Shown: positions 11,960 through 23,689 of the stretch, in pieces
Position numbering within the stretch: the first letter of the stretch is position 1
Layout: each line of letters opens with the position of its first letter
Assembly (NCBI GenBank): GCA_964036315.1
Contig: OZ038517.1
Location: forward strand, 57,871,657 to 57,935,656
Direction of reading: 5' to 3'
DNA: 64,000 bases
Source of the DNA: Acanthosepion esculentum
Taxonomy: Eukaryota; Mollusca; Cephalopoda; Sepiida; Sepiidae
The notes under the pieces: generated by a model
Databases searched by the model: none
What the model saw: only the letters and a program-made list of their open reading frames with translations
Told to the model about the DNA's origin: nothing
Translations under genes and position numbers: made by a program

Positions 11960-12415
11960 ATATACTAAGGACTCTGAGGTAAAATACTGTGACTAATCAT
12001 GATTTGATTTTTTGATTGTGGTAGAAATAGAAATTAATTAAGTTCAATTTTATTAGTGGATTTACGATAAACTCTAAAATCTAATTTTTTTATTCTTACG
12101 TATTAATAAAATATCGAGGAATGGTGTCGATTTGTTTATTTAAGGTTAATGTGTGAATTCGATAGTAGGTTCAACGCTATTAAGTTTCTTTATTATGTCT
12201 AATATACATTATCATCTGAATCCCACATAGATATACTAGAATTATTATACATTTACATGTTTAACACGTTTGTTTAAAAAGTCGAATTGCACATGAAACC
12301 TGATTAACTAATGCAAATCAAACATCAGAAGAATAAAAAAATACTAGAATTTCTTAATTTCTCTGGAGAAGCTTTAATAAAATTTTAGATTGATTAAACT
12401 TTCCTATTTGTTCTT

Positions 12416-12419
<4 letters not shown>
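11960..12419. other. No feature recognised
   Basis: AT-rich flank of the gypsy insertion without motifs. Confidence 0.5.
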
Positions 12420-12470
<51 letters not shown>

Positions 12471-12480
12471 TGTGTGTGTG
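12420..12480. repeat. (TA)n with short (TG)n
   Basis: About 46 bp of TA repeats followed by GAGAGTGTGTGTGTG. Confidence 0.9.
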
Positions 12481-13478
12481 TTAGATTAAACTGTAACAGT
12501 TTGATGAGAAAATGAACTAAGAGTAATTTCTGTTTATGTGGATCAATACTAATCAATATTTTCATATAAATGTAAATGCTAACGCAAAGGTAAGCATACA
12601 TTTTTATTCGTGGTTGAACAAATTTATTGTTGTTCAAGCAAAATATAATCAGCCAGGTGCAGGTAACTCTTGTACCTCGCCTTTCGCTGCGTGATGGAGG
12701 TGTTGCAGTTTCCAGAAAGAAATTAGTAAATTTTGACATACGCAATATGCAATTATTTAACGCTCATTGCAGCTACTAAATCATTGAATCTACTAAGCGA
12801 TCATTGAATCTACTAAAAAACTATTTAAAATGTATAAAAAAGCAAGGAAGCTAAATTAAAAATATGTTGACGATTGTCAGGCCAACTGAGGGCTAAGTCA
12901 TAAATTGAAGGTTTTATATTAAGTGCATTGGGAAATGAAGTTTGGAAAATGATACAACATAATAAATTCCCAAATACTGAGGCGCGACACTTCAGTCTTA
13001 TTACATATATTCATATGTACACGTAGGCCGACTCGAAAATAATACTTTCTAATATGTTGGCCCACGGATTTTTGTCGCATTGCAATAGAGGGCGAATCCT
13101 TTGCTTTATTACACATAACAGCTAAACTGTAGTTTCGAGAAATGGCGTCTGACATGAAAATACATGTAGATGTGTGCCATAAAATTCTTTCATACCGAAA
13201 GATTGCATTCATTGATATTGACGCTTGCTGAACGTTTATAGAGACCAAACAATGGATATGAATACATGTAAGTGGTGGATAATATAATTCAGAAGTCTAT
13301 GAGTTTATGCACATGAAATGAAGACCACCTCGACAAATGGTGGTGACTGTGTGTAAAAATAGTGTTTTTATAGGTGAAAAATTTCTTTACCTACCAGGGT
13401 TATTATACTCCATGTATTCATTGTCGTTTTCATCAATTTTAGGAAGTATTACTAGCGGAACGTACCTCATTCGTGTTT

Positions 13479-13480
<2 letters not shown>
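12481..13480. other. No feature recognised
   Basis: A 109-codon minus-strand frame at 12919-13248 is the longest here. It shows no domain I recognise and may be an old transposon relic or chance. Confidence 0.35.
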
Positions 13481-13542
<62 letters not shown>

Positions 13543-13564
13543 GTGTGTGTGTGTATGTGTGTGT
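13481..13564. repeat. (CA)n...(TG)n palindromic microsatellite
   Basis: About 55 bp of CA repeats, then ATATATGTGTGTGTGTGTATG. The CA and TG halves are complementary and could form a hairpin. Confidence 0.9.
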
Positions 13565-14660
13565 GAATGGGAATACAGTGTTACCTTACAGATAGTGTAA
13601 GGGATCGGAATGAGAAGTCGGAGAGCCTATTTCGAATTTCAGGGTTCAGGTTTGTTACATTCACTTACGCTTCGGAATGATATGAATCCATCTACCCCCG
13701 CCAGTTAAATAGTGGGACTGGAAAAATCATAATTACTTAAAAAAAAGAAGAAATAATGCAGTAGTCACTCGATAAAAAGAAGAATTGTGTTTCGGTTTTA
13801 AATAACCCACAAATGCTGTAAAAACAAGTCAAATCAATCAGCATTTCTGTTGGAGACGACAACACCCAACACCAATAACTGGGATGGACATTTCATCTAC
13901 GCTTGGTACCGGTCATTTTGATATCCGAAAACAGCTTTCATTTCCATATCAGAGATTATTTTAACTGTATTCATGATTCTTTCTGATTATATTACGCTCC
14001 ATCTTTAGTACGCATATATGTTTCATTTGCTAGTATGATTTTGAGAATAGTAGTGAAGTCCTTATACCGTTCTTGTTGGTTTCGATGTTGCTCACATATA
14101 TATTGAGGATGCTTATAGAGTCGATTTATTCATAAAGAAGATAAGACATTCTTACCCTTTTCTCCTTTTGTAAAGACATTTTCTGATATTGCTTAAAAAG
14201 CTTGTATGTATTAATAACTGACAATATATTCTTTGTATTTGTGTTCATGTGTAGCGGCTGATGGGACATTTTAGTGTAATTTTTATTGACAGTTTTGCGC
14301 GCACGTACACCCGCACACATTATATACGTTTCATTGAACAAGACTGATAGAGTGCTTTTGTTTATTATTTTTATTATGTTTTTCTTCTATATGTAAAGTT
14401 TCCTCTTTGAATGTAAATAGTTCAAAAGTTTGTTGCTTCCGAGCGCTTTCGGCTAAGCTGTTAGCTATTTTCAAGGATTATTTTTGTTATACTACCATAA
14501 GTAGTGTGTAATTACTAGTGTAGATGGTATAAAATTGCTGCATGATGACAGAATGGTACACAGGATAGTAATAGATAATATCTTTATCTACATGAGACGG
14601 TATCTTTACTTTCTTTAGAATGTATAAAATATTTAACATGCGTACAAAATATTTAAAGAT
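13565..14660. other. No gene recognised
   Basis: Unremarkable DNA. On the minus strand near 14430-14475 there is a short hairpin-plus-GAAAGCGCTC sequence of the kind seen at the ends of some retroelements; it is too short to assign. Confidence 0.35.
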
Positions 14661-15690
14661 GGCTGCAACTTGATTACGGCCAATATCATCGCTTGATATC
14701 AAATATGGGCGGCGCGGATGTAACGTTTTAGTTCTGCTAAGGCCTTATATTCTCTTGAGCAGATGTAGCAGTTATAATAGTTGTTATATAGATGCGCATA
14801 ACGTGTAGTGAATGACTTCTCTGTATGTGGTTTCTTTTTTGAGGCCTGCCCTACTTTGACGCGACCACATCCGTCACACTTTAGATCAAATTTTGTGCCA
14901 ACCTTTTCAGAGAAATTAACATCAAGACTTTATGAATCACATGACCACTGCATCGTAACTGAAATACCAGTGACTCTATAATACCAGACTGATTGTGTTC
15001 GGTGATATCAACGTCACTCACACACATTTGCCACCAGTTAGCGGTGGAGACATTGTTAGTGAAATCGCTCCAACCTTTTCACGTGTCTACAGTAAGTGAC
15101 CCAAGTCTCACAAGCATACAAGAATGAAGACAAAACACAAGTAAAATTTCAACTTCGTTTCAATCGAAATTCCATAATGAGACCATTTGTTCCATAATTG
15201 AGGTAGACACCATGTGAGAACCCTTCAAAGGCCCTCAATCTAGTTATCTGAAAGCATTAGTGGTCTTCTTGATTCAGAGAGAGATTTGCCATATTTACAG
15301 TACTGCCTATATACACGAACATTTCCGCAATCTGGCCATACACATAAATATTTGGCTCAGAGTAGGCTTTAACTTCTCCAAGCTAATCGTTAAACCTAGT
15401 GAGATGAATTGCCATTTACAAGGAATCCATAAGATGCTTGTCAATCTGGATGTGAGCAACTAGAAAACAATCGTCAGCGTACACGAAATCCCGTATTTGT
15501 GATGACAATACCCCCGTTTTGGTAGCAAACCGTTTTATATGCAACATCTTACCAGTTGTTCGATAATTGATGTAGACTCCATGTGAGCACCATTCAAAGG
15601 CCCTCAAGAAAAACATAGTAAAGTGGAATGTCAACAGAATCGACCAGTGCTTTCTGCATTCTGTTGAGGTTTCTTTCAGACTCAATGAAT
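14661..15690 (-). pseudogene. RTE-like LINE fragment (reverse transcriptase end and C-terminal tail)
   Basis: Minus-strand coding remnants of a non-LTR retrotransposon, broken by frameshifts. Around 15430-15600 the reverse transcriptase reads GVYINYRTTGKML ... RDFVYADDCFLVAH, with the catalytic YADD intact. Further on (near 15100) LYACET and YCRHVKRLERFH match the conserved segment after the polymerase of RTE-like elements. Near 14800-14890 a CDGCG ... C-x2-C segment with H residues resembles the zinc finger often found at the tail. The LINE would copy its RNA at a nicked target. A short segment is present twice (about 15200-15236 and 15565-15601). Clade assignment is by residue pattern only. 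Confidence 0.65.
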
Positions 15691-15980
15691 TACTTAATTA
15701 TAATTATCAAATCCTCCTTACAATTTCTATCATATGTATATCATTGCTTGATCCGGCTTCTAATGTTTCAGTTTGAGCGGCTTGGGGATAGTAGTCGTGG
15801 CTCCGGGGTGGGGGCACAGTCCTATGGTTATAGAGAATTTCAGTTAAGTTCCATCACGGAATATGTGAGCGAGCGGCGCTCTATTGAGTCTGATTTGCTA
15901 TCTCTTCGTTACCGAGGCCCGTTGAACAGTTGGTATGATGTTTGCTTAACAACCTAACTGTCAGGATTTCAATTCTCGGT
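15691..15980 (+). repeat. Unassigned sequence upstream of the hammerhead fold
   Basis: A relatively GC-rich block (GGCTTGGGGATAGTAGTCG, CCGGGGTGGGGGC, GAGCGAGCGGCGC) contrasts with its AT-rich surroundings. It looks like the body of a short mobile element whose 3' part is the ribozyme. No tRNA-type A and B boxes were seen, and no coding. Confidence 0.4.
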
Positions 15981-16046
15981 AGTGGATGCGCACTGTTGAT
16001 GAGTCCCAAATATAGGGCGAAACGGCCGTCCAGTGCTGCCTATATT
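15981..16046 (+). ncRNA. Type I hammerhead ribozyme-like fold
   Basis: The bases fit a hammerhead. Stem I: GCACTG (15990-15995) pairs perfectly with CAGTGC (16031-16036). Core: TTGATGA (15996-16002) where the consensus is CUGAUGA, so C3 is a T. Stem II: GTCC (16003-16006) with GGGC (16015-16018). Core GAAA at 16019-16022. Stem III: the palindrome ACGGCCGT (16022-16029), giving three pairs and a two-base loop, or a dimer. Cleavage triplet GTC ends at 16030. Family knowledge: such minimal type I forms with palindromic stem III occur in Penelope-like elements, newt satellite DNA and animal retrozymes, and work mainly as dimers. The U at position 3 may weaken or abolish cleavage. Confidence 0.75.
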
Positions 16047-16075
16047 AGTATTATTTTTTTAAAAATATATCATTC

Positions 16076-16540
16076 AATCGCTACATAAGAGTTCTCTTAT
16101 TTCAAAATCAGAAGCTAAAAATTTCAATTTAATTATAGAAATTAAATTAAATTAAAGTACCTAGTTCTGTTTCATCCTCAAGCGAATTTTGGAATAACTA
16201 ATTTTGAAATTTACGGAGCTTTATAAGCATATACATTCGTAATATTAATTTCTATGGATATGAAGAAAAATAATCATTTTAATAAGGGGCGGTAGGGTAT
16301 TCATTTTCACTGACAACTATTGTATCAACATATTAGTTACTTTAGAAAAAAGGTTAAGTCAAGGTAGGGTCGGGGTGCCTTTTTTTCAAACGAATGATGA
16401 CATCCGTTCAATGCATATCCTCTGGTCTATTGCAACGACAGAAAGTTTTTGGCACTTTTGTTACGCCGTTAAATGTGTATTTGTATACATAAAGATTTTT
16501 TTTTCTAAAAGGGTTGTTTGTATATGAATACGTTTGAAGA
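16076..16540. repeat. Unclassified dispersed repeat, copy 1
   Basis: Aligns by eye over about 450 bp with 52806-53238. Shared blocks in order: AAATTAAATTAAA, CATCcTCAAGCGAATttTGG, AAGGGGCGGTAG, AAGAGGTTAAG-like, a GACATC ... ATGCATaTC stretch, and a final GAATACGTTT. No long frame and no clear termini, so the class is unknown. Confidence 0.7.
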
Positions 16541-16680
16541 GGTTTGAAATTGTGTAGCCAGATATATTGATGATATCTTCATCCAAGGCAAACCCGTCAA
16601 CGACATTATAGAACTTTAAAAAATAAAATCTAATCAAGATCACCTTGTCTACCATACTGACAACACCCAGTTTTTGATAA
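16541..16680 (+). pseudogene. Short reverse-transcriptase motif C remnant
   Basis: The plus strand reads RYIDDIFIQGKPVNDIIEL before a stop near 16619. RYIDDIF is seen in Penelope-like enzymes, and YIDD followed by QG in DIRS-like ones. Only the one motif survives, so the family cannot be settled. Confidence 0.35.
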
Positions 16681-19440
16681 TGACAGAAACAGTCGAAAGT
16701 TTTTGAACAAAATAAAAATCATGAACTTCGGACAGTTTATCCCAAATTTTATTTCTGATATCCATTTTATTCGAAAATTAGAATAATCATATTTAATAAA
16801 TTGGACAATAATATGAACAAGAAAGAAAATTAAATAGAGCTGAAGTGCATCACAGAAATTTAGAAACCATCAAATACAACAGTGGATGTCTGCTTTACTT
16901 TACATTGTCTTGTCCACTTGAAATTTCTAAAGTTATTTAGCAACTGAACAAAACTACGGAATATCAAAATAAAGAAAATAATTCTTTATCCCGATTAAAA
17001 CTTTGTTAGGTTTGGAAATTTTCACTCGATCCATGTGTTTGGTCAACACTCCGACTTACTTCCAAAGTTAAAAGTAGTATTACTTGCTCTCCTGTAGGTC
17101 GGACAAAAAAGAAAAAAATACCAATTGTTCAGCGTTGAAAGCACGTCACCGTATATAATGAAATAACCTGTACTGTGTTTCGCATTGCAGAAAATTGGAT
17201 AAAAAGATGTAGCTGTGAGTGTTTTGTATTTTCGGTTACCAGTATTATCGCGACTGAGAAAGAATGTAAAAGACAATCGTTTTGTATTAGGAACACTTCT
17301 ATGTGCATGAGCCATGAAAGGATTGAACTAAAACTCCAATTGCCAATATGTGACCAACTTTCAAAGTCTTTACATCGGCCTTTATGCTACGTTTTGTAAC
17401 TTTACAAAATGGTTAGTTCTCAGAATTATAGACAATATCATTATGCATTTATATATTAAGAATAATTATTTCATTCAGTTATACAATGATGAATTGGTTC
17501 AGTTGGAAATGAATTCAAGTTTTAAAAACTGTTTCTCATTATAAATATTTATGACATAGCATTCGCCTTACTGGGAGAATTAAAATAACTTTATTTTATT
17601 GGACTCTGACACAAAGCCACAAGATTGAATGAGCAACTGAGAGAAAAAACATATATACATTGTCAGTTATTCGTCGTTGTAAGACAGCATCAAAATAACT
17701 ACGTACATCAACAAGCGTATATTGACGCCATTAATCGGTGAGATATTCTTTCCTTGTGCCTCTTTCTGTCTTTGAATTTTTGTGGCGATCTTTCTCTCTT
17801 TTGTTGGTTAGTGGATACCGAAAGTAGGCGCATACACAAGTATAATGTTCACGTTCACATCTACCATCATCCCATCATACTCAGAGTTATAAAAGGATAT
17901 TTTGAATGTAGCCAGTTAAGCTTTGGATACAGACGAAATTGAAGCAATGAACACTTTTGTTATTTTTAAGAGAGTAGGTTTGAACATCTATCCAACTGAA
18001 AAAGCCCGTGTTTTACCAATCTGAATTTAACTTTGTCACTAAACAACTGTGAAAATTTCAACTTTTTTATTCTTTCAGCTTTTAACGTTTAAAAAATCTT
18101 TATTCATTATGTTTTCGTTTTCTTCTATAATTGCTCTTACAGGTCATCGTTCTACATAACAAATGTAAGACGGTGACATATTACAGCAATTATGAGTATA
18201 TGCTGATTAGTTAATTAAATATAATTAAACTTTGAAAGAAAAGTTAATCATCTTAATTCTTTAAAAATTATTATATATGAGTTCATATGCTATAATATTT
18301 GCATTCATTATTTTTGTTTGTTTGATGATTAGTAATAAGTCAACTATAACTAGAAATTGGATGTCTGGCATCAAATAGAGACTGGTTAAGACTTTAAAAA
18401 ATCATTTCAGTTTCAAAGTTGTTTTGGCTCATGAAAATATAAATTCCAATATAGAGATTAGCACAATGGATTAAAATCTTCGGAATTGAAGTTTATATCA
18501 AAATGATACATAATCGACGAATTAATATCAAATGCAATTTGTGTGCGCTTTTGTCGGTATAAAAATTGGATGATATTTTATACAAAACCAATGTACTGGA
18601 TAGTCGATAGTCATGGCGTATCGAGCGAAGAACCAATCCATTATCAAATTTGTAATCATACTGCTTCGATTTCATGCGATGTTGATTGTCATCTTTAATA
18701 ATACAATGGCCTATAAATTCTGTTTACACGAAAGGGCCGTTTAACTTTCTTCCCACCAGAATAGATGACTAGCAGTTTACTTGATGCTAACTAAACAGAA
18801 AAATAATAAAACGGTAAACGTTCTATTCTTATGACATGGAAAACGAAACAAAAATAATTTTTCAATTTTAGAAAGTGAGGGTACATTTTAAATATGATCA
18901 ATAAGCCTTATGAATTTAATTTCGCCAATCAGAAGTCGAATCTAGAGCATTTCCTTGATTTTCTTATTCAATAAATTCAAATTTAATTGAAAAAAGTAAT
19001 TTTTGTTTGTCAACATACAGCTAAAAATTAATAATTTTTTAATGAAGAATCGTTTTAGAATTATTTATTTCGTGTGAGTATGTTAGAACAGAAAATGAAT
19101 ATATCACATATTTTCCCCTATTGATTGAGCGTATCCTATGGTTCAATACTTGATTAAGTAATGGGGTCAAATTTTCATCGATATTCAATTGGTTTTGTGA
19201 GACTTGACCGTGGGTAGTGTCTTCTGCTATACTTTAAATCAGGATTCAATTCTTTATACTGAATTCAATCAACTTTTGGATATTGATTACCATAACCTTT
19301 AATTGATTTTATTAATCGGAGACATGTCAGAGAATGAGTGACCAGATTGGTTTTAATTGAAGTAGAGTAGTAATAATTTGTATCTAATGAGTTCCGCTTG
19401 TCTGTTCGAATTAAAAGTAATATCCTGACAAACTGAAACT
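16681..19440. other. No feature recognised
   Basis: Nearly 3 kb of AT-rich sequence with only short frames (at most 90 codons near 17043-17315) lacking motifs. Confidence 0.5.
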
Positions 19441-19760
19441 TGATTTTGAAAAAAACTAAAAAAAAAAAAACAAAAAAAAAAACGAAAAGAAAACTAGTGG
19501 AAAATAAAACGAAAGATAGAATTTAGCTTCACGTTGATGTGTAATAAATGTTGGTTTAAAAGTTTACTTTATCAGTTGGAGAAAATGGATCCAAATGAGA
19601 GAAAGGCAGTTGCTCGTCTATCTTTCTCTCTCTCTCTCTCTCTCGATACACACACGCGCTCTACACTAATATTCAAACACGTACGTACAAACTCTTTTCT
19701 CTCTCTCTCTCACACACACACACACATACATACATACATACATGCATACACATCAACATT
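19441..19760. repeat. Simple-sequence cluster: poly-A, (CT)n, (CA)n, (CATA)n
   Basis: A-rich run at 19450-19490, CT repeats at 19624-19643 and 19697-19710, CA repeats at 19711-19725, and CATA repeats at 19726-19750. Frames across it are simple-sequence artefacts. Confidence 0.85.
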
Positions 19761-20331
19761 TTTACATCAGCAATGTTAAATTCTTAACCTGAACCCAACG
19801 TGAGATAACATTTCAACTGTAAGAAAAACTTACAAATACATAAAACAATCACAAAATAACTGATGACTCCTAAAACGTTAGCCATTAAATAACTTCTAGA
19901 TACAACCACATCAGCGAGAATGCATCTTTGATAAACATTTTTCTCAAAATTACATACAGCCGATATATCTCCCTTTGATATTTCTAATTAATTAAACTAA
20001 TGGAGATTCAACTCAACATTGTTTACAACCATTTTCCTGAAAGTTTTGTCTGCATGTGAGAAAATTTTTATCCGGTTGGTTTATCCAAGGAAATAGATAT
20101 CGTCTTATTGCTCACTTACAGTGTATTTCTTTATTATGCCGTGTCCATTCGTGAGGTGAGCGATCATGGGTCACCAAAACATCCTGTGCCTTGTAGCTTT
20201 AAGCAATATCGCTTACAGACGCTGAATAAGTAATTATTTCTAGCCGTGCAAAGATTGGTCTAGATTTCATTACATTTTCTTCACTTAACACAACAGCATT
20301 AATTATCAATCAACTTGCGAACTATCTACGT

Positions 20332-20333
<2 letters not shown>
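19761..20333. other. No feature recognised
   Basis: Ordinary AT-rich spacer. Confidence 0.5.
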
Positions 20334-20404
<71 letters not shown>

Positions 20405-20411
20405 ATATATA
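20334..20411. repeat. (TA)n microsatellite
   Basis: About 78 bp of TA repeats with two TG interruptions near the end, directly before a mariner remnant. Confidence 0.95.
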
Positions 20412-20416
20412 AAGGT

Positions 20417-21100
20417 GCATTCTAGAAGTTTTAAGACTGTCTTCAGGAGAGACATTTATTAATTCCAGAGAAATTTAATCTCTTTCAAAGTAGAATCCTC
20501 TGACTTCAATGCACTTGTTGTAGCGCTCCACCCACCCTGTCAAGACCCATGGAAATCATCCGAAGTAAAGGTGCCCAGGCTCCTTCATCTCCTGTATGTC
20601 TTGAAAACGAGTGCCCCCGAGATTATTCATCAGTTTGCGGAAAAAAAAACAAAAGTCACAGGAAGCAAGGTCTGAACTGCAGCGAGGGTGAGGGGCAGTG
20701 TTGATGACCATCAACCGTATCCCTGCTGTCAGCAACGCGTCTTTCCTTTTGTACGTCACTGGAACGAACTTTGAACAGATTTTGCATATGTTCAGATCTT
20801 CTGGAATAATTTTCTGTACAGTTGCCATACCAACTCCAAACTGTATGCTTATTGACTTTACAGACACATGACGCTCTTTATCTGGATAATTTTGAATGAT
20901 CTAAATTAGCTCTGATGTTATGACGTCTACATTGTCTCCCTCTCATGTTTCCCATCGTCCCTCACATCTTCTCCACTGTCCTTGAACCTCTTGTACCAGC
21001 GGAAATCCGATGCTGAGTACATAAAAGTTATCTCATAAGCAGCCTGGAAAATTCCGTGCTTTTCTGTATCATTTTTCCCAGTTTAACACAAAACTTTATT
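20417..21100 (-). pseudogene. mariner-type transposase remnant
   Basis: Minus-strand pieces of a mariner transposase in changing frames. Near 21090-20990 the N-terminus reads YAIKFCVKLGK and then WYKRFKD, typical of the mariner start. At 20870-20720 comes a recognition-helix-like SIQFGVGMATVQKIIPEDLN with KICSKFVP. Near 20690-20630 CSSDLASCDFCFF matches the SPDLAPCDFFLF signature around the last catalytic aspartate. The middle catalytic region is largely missing. The left end ATTCTAGAAGTTTTAAGACT resembles a mariner inverted terminus, but no partner was found on the right. Long dead. Confidence 0.65.
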
Positions 21101-21439
21101 GCATAGCGAGCTTCTAAATTGTATTCACATTCTGACTGCAATCTACAAACAAGTCAGCTGTGACGAACAGTGTTTAGTAAGTTGTGTTCAATGAGCAAAA
21201 TTCTCCAATTGTTAGATTAAACTATGAACCGTTGTATCTTAGAAATGATTAAAGATATCTTACTGGAATTCTCCGAGGTTTTTATAATACTACTATACTT
21301 TACGTTGAGCAAAAAGAATGTATAACTACTCTCCAAGCTTAACGGAAGAATCGTGATGAAATCCATCATAAACGAAAATGATATGTTCGTCATTAATTAA
21401 TGATAGCTAAGGATCGGAAGGTCATGAAGGATTGAAATA

Positions 21440-21890
21440 AAGTTCAAATATATATATATAATATTCCAGGATCATTTCCCAACTTATTCAAGATGATCTT
21501 GAGTGTCTCTAACCTTCTAAGTTTCTGTTCTGGGGCAACAAGGTGCCTCACTGGTTTCACGTATGATTTCCTTTTCAAGTCTTTTTTCACTGATCTTTCG
21601 ACTGTCATAGCTGTAACTCCTCTCTCATGTACCAAACGTTTTATGAATTAAGTTGGATAATTTCTAATTGATCTCTTTAGCTCTAAGTTGAAATGATGAT
21701 CTATTTTCTTGTTGTGACCTCCTGATTCAGTTCTCTTCATGGTTCTTGAGTGAACTTTGAAGAAGGAAGCCAGAGTATGAATGTTGGTATCATTACTGAA
21801 GGCCTGAATGTTTTTTACCCATCACGATTGCTCAGTTAGAAAGACAGTGGGTCTGACACAAAAACGATTTTAACCTGGTCTCTTTTTAAC
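21440..21890 (-). pseudogene. Second mariner-superfamily transposase remnant (N-terminal half)
   Basis: On the minus strand, from 21780 downward, a basic RTESGGHNKKIDHHFNLELK segment is followed by KRLVHERGVTAMTVERSVKK and DLKRKSYVKPVRHLVAPEQK. This is the paired helix-turn-helix and linker pattern of mariner-type transposases of the maT or DD37D kind. It stops at a short TA run near 21450, before the catalytic domain. It is distinct in sequence from the 20.4-kb remnant. Confidence 0.55.
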
Positions 21891-22010
21891 CGAATAAATC
21901 AAAGGGTTTTTCAGTGATTCTTCCAAAAAATGGTGCCAAAATGGGTCATCGTCTTATCGGAAAACTTCAAAAAAAGAAAATCAATTAGTTTAGTGGATTT
22001 TTAGATATTA

Positions 22011-22014
<4 letters not shown>

Positions 22015-22089
<75 letters not shown>
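22015..22089. repeat. (TA)n microsatellite
   Basis: About 75 bp of TA repeats abutting the left inverted arm at 22095. Confidence 0.95.
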
Positions 22090-22090
<1 letters not shown>

Positions 22091-22094
22091 TGTG

Positions 22095-23535
22095 TTGATT
22101 TCAATCAGGATGTCCATTACTGAAGGCCAAATCATAGTATAACTCTCGCCCAGAACTAGTGGCCTATCTTAAATCTCGTCTTTCCATTGGGAGAGAAAAT
22201 GTTTAGTTTTGTTTTGGTTTTATCGCTACTGTAGTTGGTTTAATTTTTTTCCTTTTGCATTTGCTATAACTTTAGCTTATTTAATTAAAGTAATATTTAT
22301 TTTATATATTTCGGACTTGCTATATTATTTTATGTTTTAACTGCAAAAAATATTTCATGCAAAATTCACTAAGAAAATGGCATTCAAGGAACTTTGTCTC
22401 GTTTTAAAATTCTTCTCTATGAAATTTTTTTTCATAAAAGCAAATACACTAATTTACCTAATCTGTATTTCTGTTTTAAACATATTGGATTTACCACGCT
22501 TCTTATAACGAAACATTTTAATTTTACTTGATTTAAAGAGATAATTTATTAATTCTGTTTTTCTAGTCTTATTACAACTGCTACAAAGTCTCTTCCAAGA
22601 AAGTTAATTTTAATGTTTTCCTATATTTAATTTTTAAAAGCTTTTTCTTCCGAAAACTTTCTTAGATTCGGTTTTTACATTGCCAAATTTTAAAATGTTA
22701 TTTGCTACTTAAGTTAATTTAATAACTTTCTCTATGATATCCATTCATAACAAATATAGTGATTCATACAATTTAATTTTTTGTGTTTTTCTTTCTGAAA
22801 TGTATTTAAAAGGGTATTTTAGTTTAATGTACCGTTAACATAAAATAGGAGCAAACGTAATACTTTATACTACAAAATTAATGAAAATCATTTAAGAAAA
22901 TTGTTATTAGATGTTAGAAAATCATTTAAGAAATTCGGATTAAATTTATTGAATTTTATTATGATATTAACATTAGTTAATATAATAATAAAATTCAATA
23001 AATTTCTAGATATTGTAAACGAGGTGTACAAAATGTTAACCATGTTGTTAAAGAACGCTTCTTAAGAGTTATTTTTTATATTTCTATAAAAAAATACTTT
23101 GTTTCATACATATTTAGTTTTAGTCTTTATATTGCCAGTATAGTTTTTGTTTCATTAAAACAGTTTTAATTCAAATCAATTCAAAGTTTAAAATGCGTAT
23201 AAGGTTTCATACACCCTTTTTTTTAATGGTTTGGACAATGATGGATCAGAATCTCCACGAAATCATTTTTTATTTGTGATAAGACCTTAGAAAAAATAAA
23301 TATATTAAGATAAAGAGGATTAACTTTTGCAGACAAATTAATTATGCTCTTAATCTCTACTTTCTTCTTTGAATTTCTTAAGCCGGCTGCAGCAACGAAC
23401 TACTGCAAAACTAAACCGAAACTAAAAATATTCGTCCCATGTGGTACGACGAGATTTGAAATAGGCCTTCAAATCGGGGCGAGAGTTTCACTATGACTTG
23501 GCCTTTTGTAAAGAACGCAATGATTTCAATATATG
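22095..23535. repeat. Pair of ~150-bp inverted arms around 1.1 kb of AT-rich DNA
   Basis: Left arm 22095-22245 and right arm about 23385-23535 are diverged inverse copies. Shared blocks read inward: TGATTTCAAT, AAGGCCAAaTCATAGT, AACTCTCGCCC, GGCCTAT, AAATCTCGTC, then TTTAGTTT and a GTAGTT block. The interior has no open frame. It may be a non-autonomous DNA transposon with long termini, or two copies of one short element inserted in opposite directions. Confidence 0.6.
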
Positions 23536-23689
23536 CTACATGTCAACTTTGGCAAAATTCATCAGCGACTTCACTTAGCTTAACCAGCGACATAGTTACA
23601 ATAGTAAGAAACATAAAGATCAATCTCACGACACACGCGCCATACTAGATTGCTAACCACCAGCTGAATTCAGGCGTCTGTAGCGATTT

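Noticed and set aside
13565..13730. tRNA-derived SINE with a B-box-like GGGTTCAGG
   Set aside because: No matching A box at the right distance, no tail and no second copy in the window.
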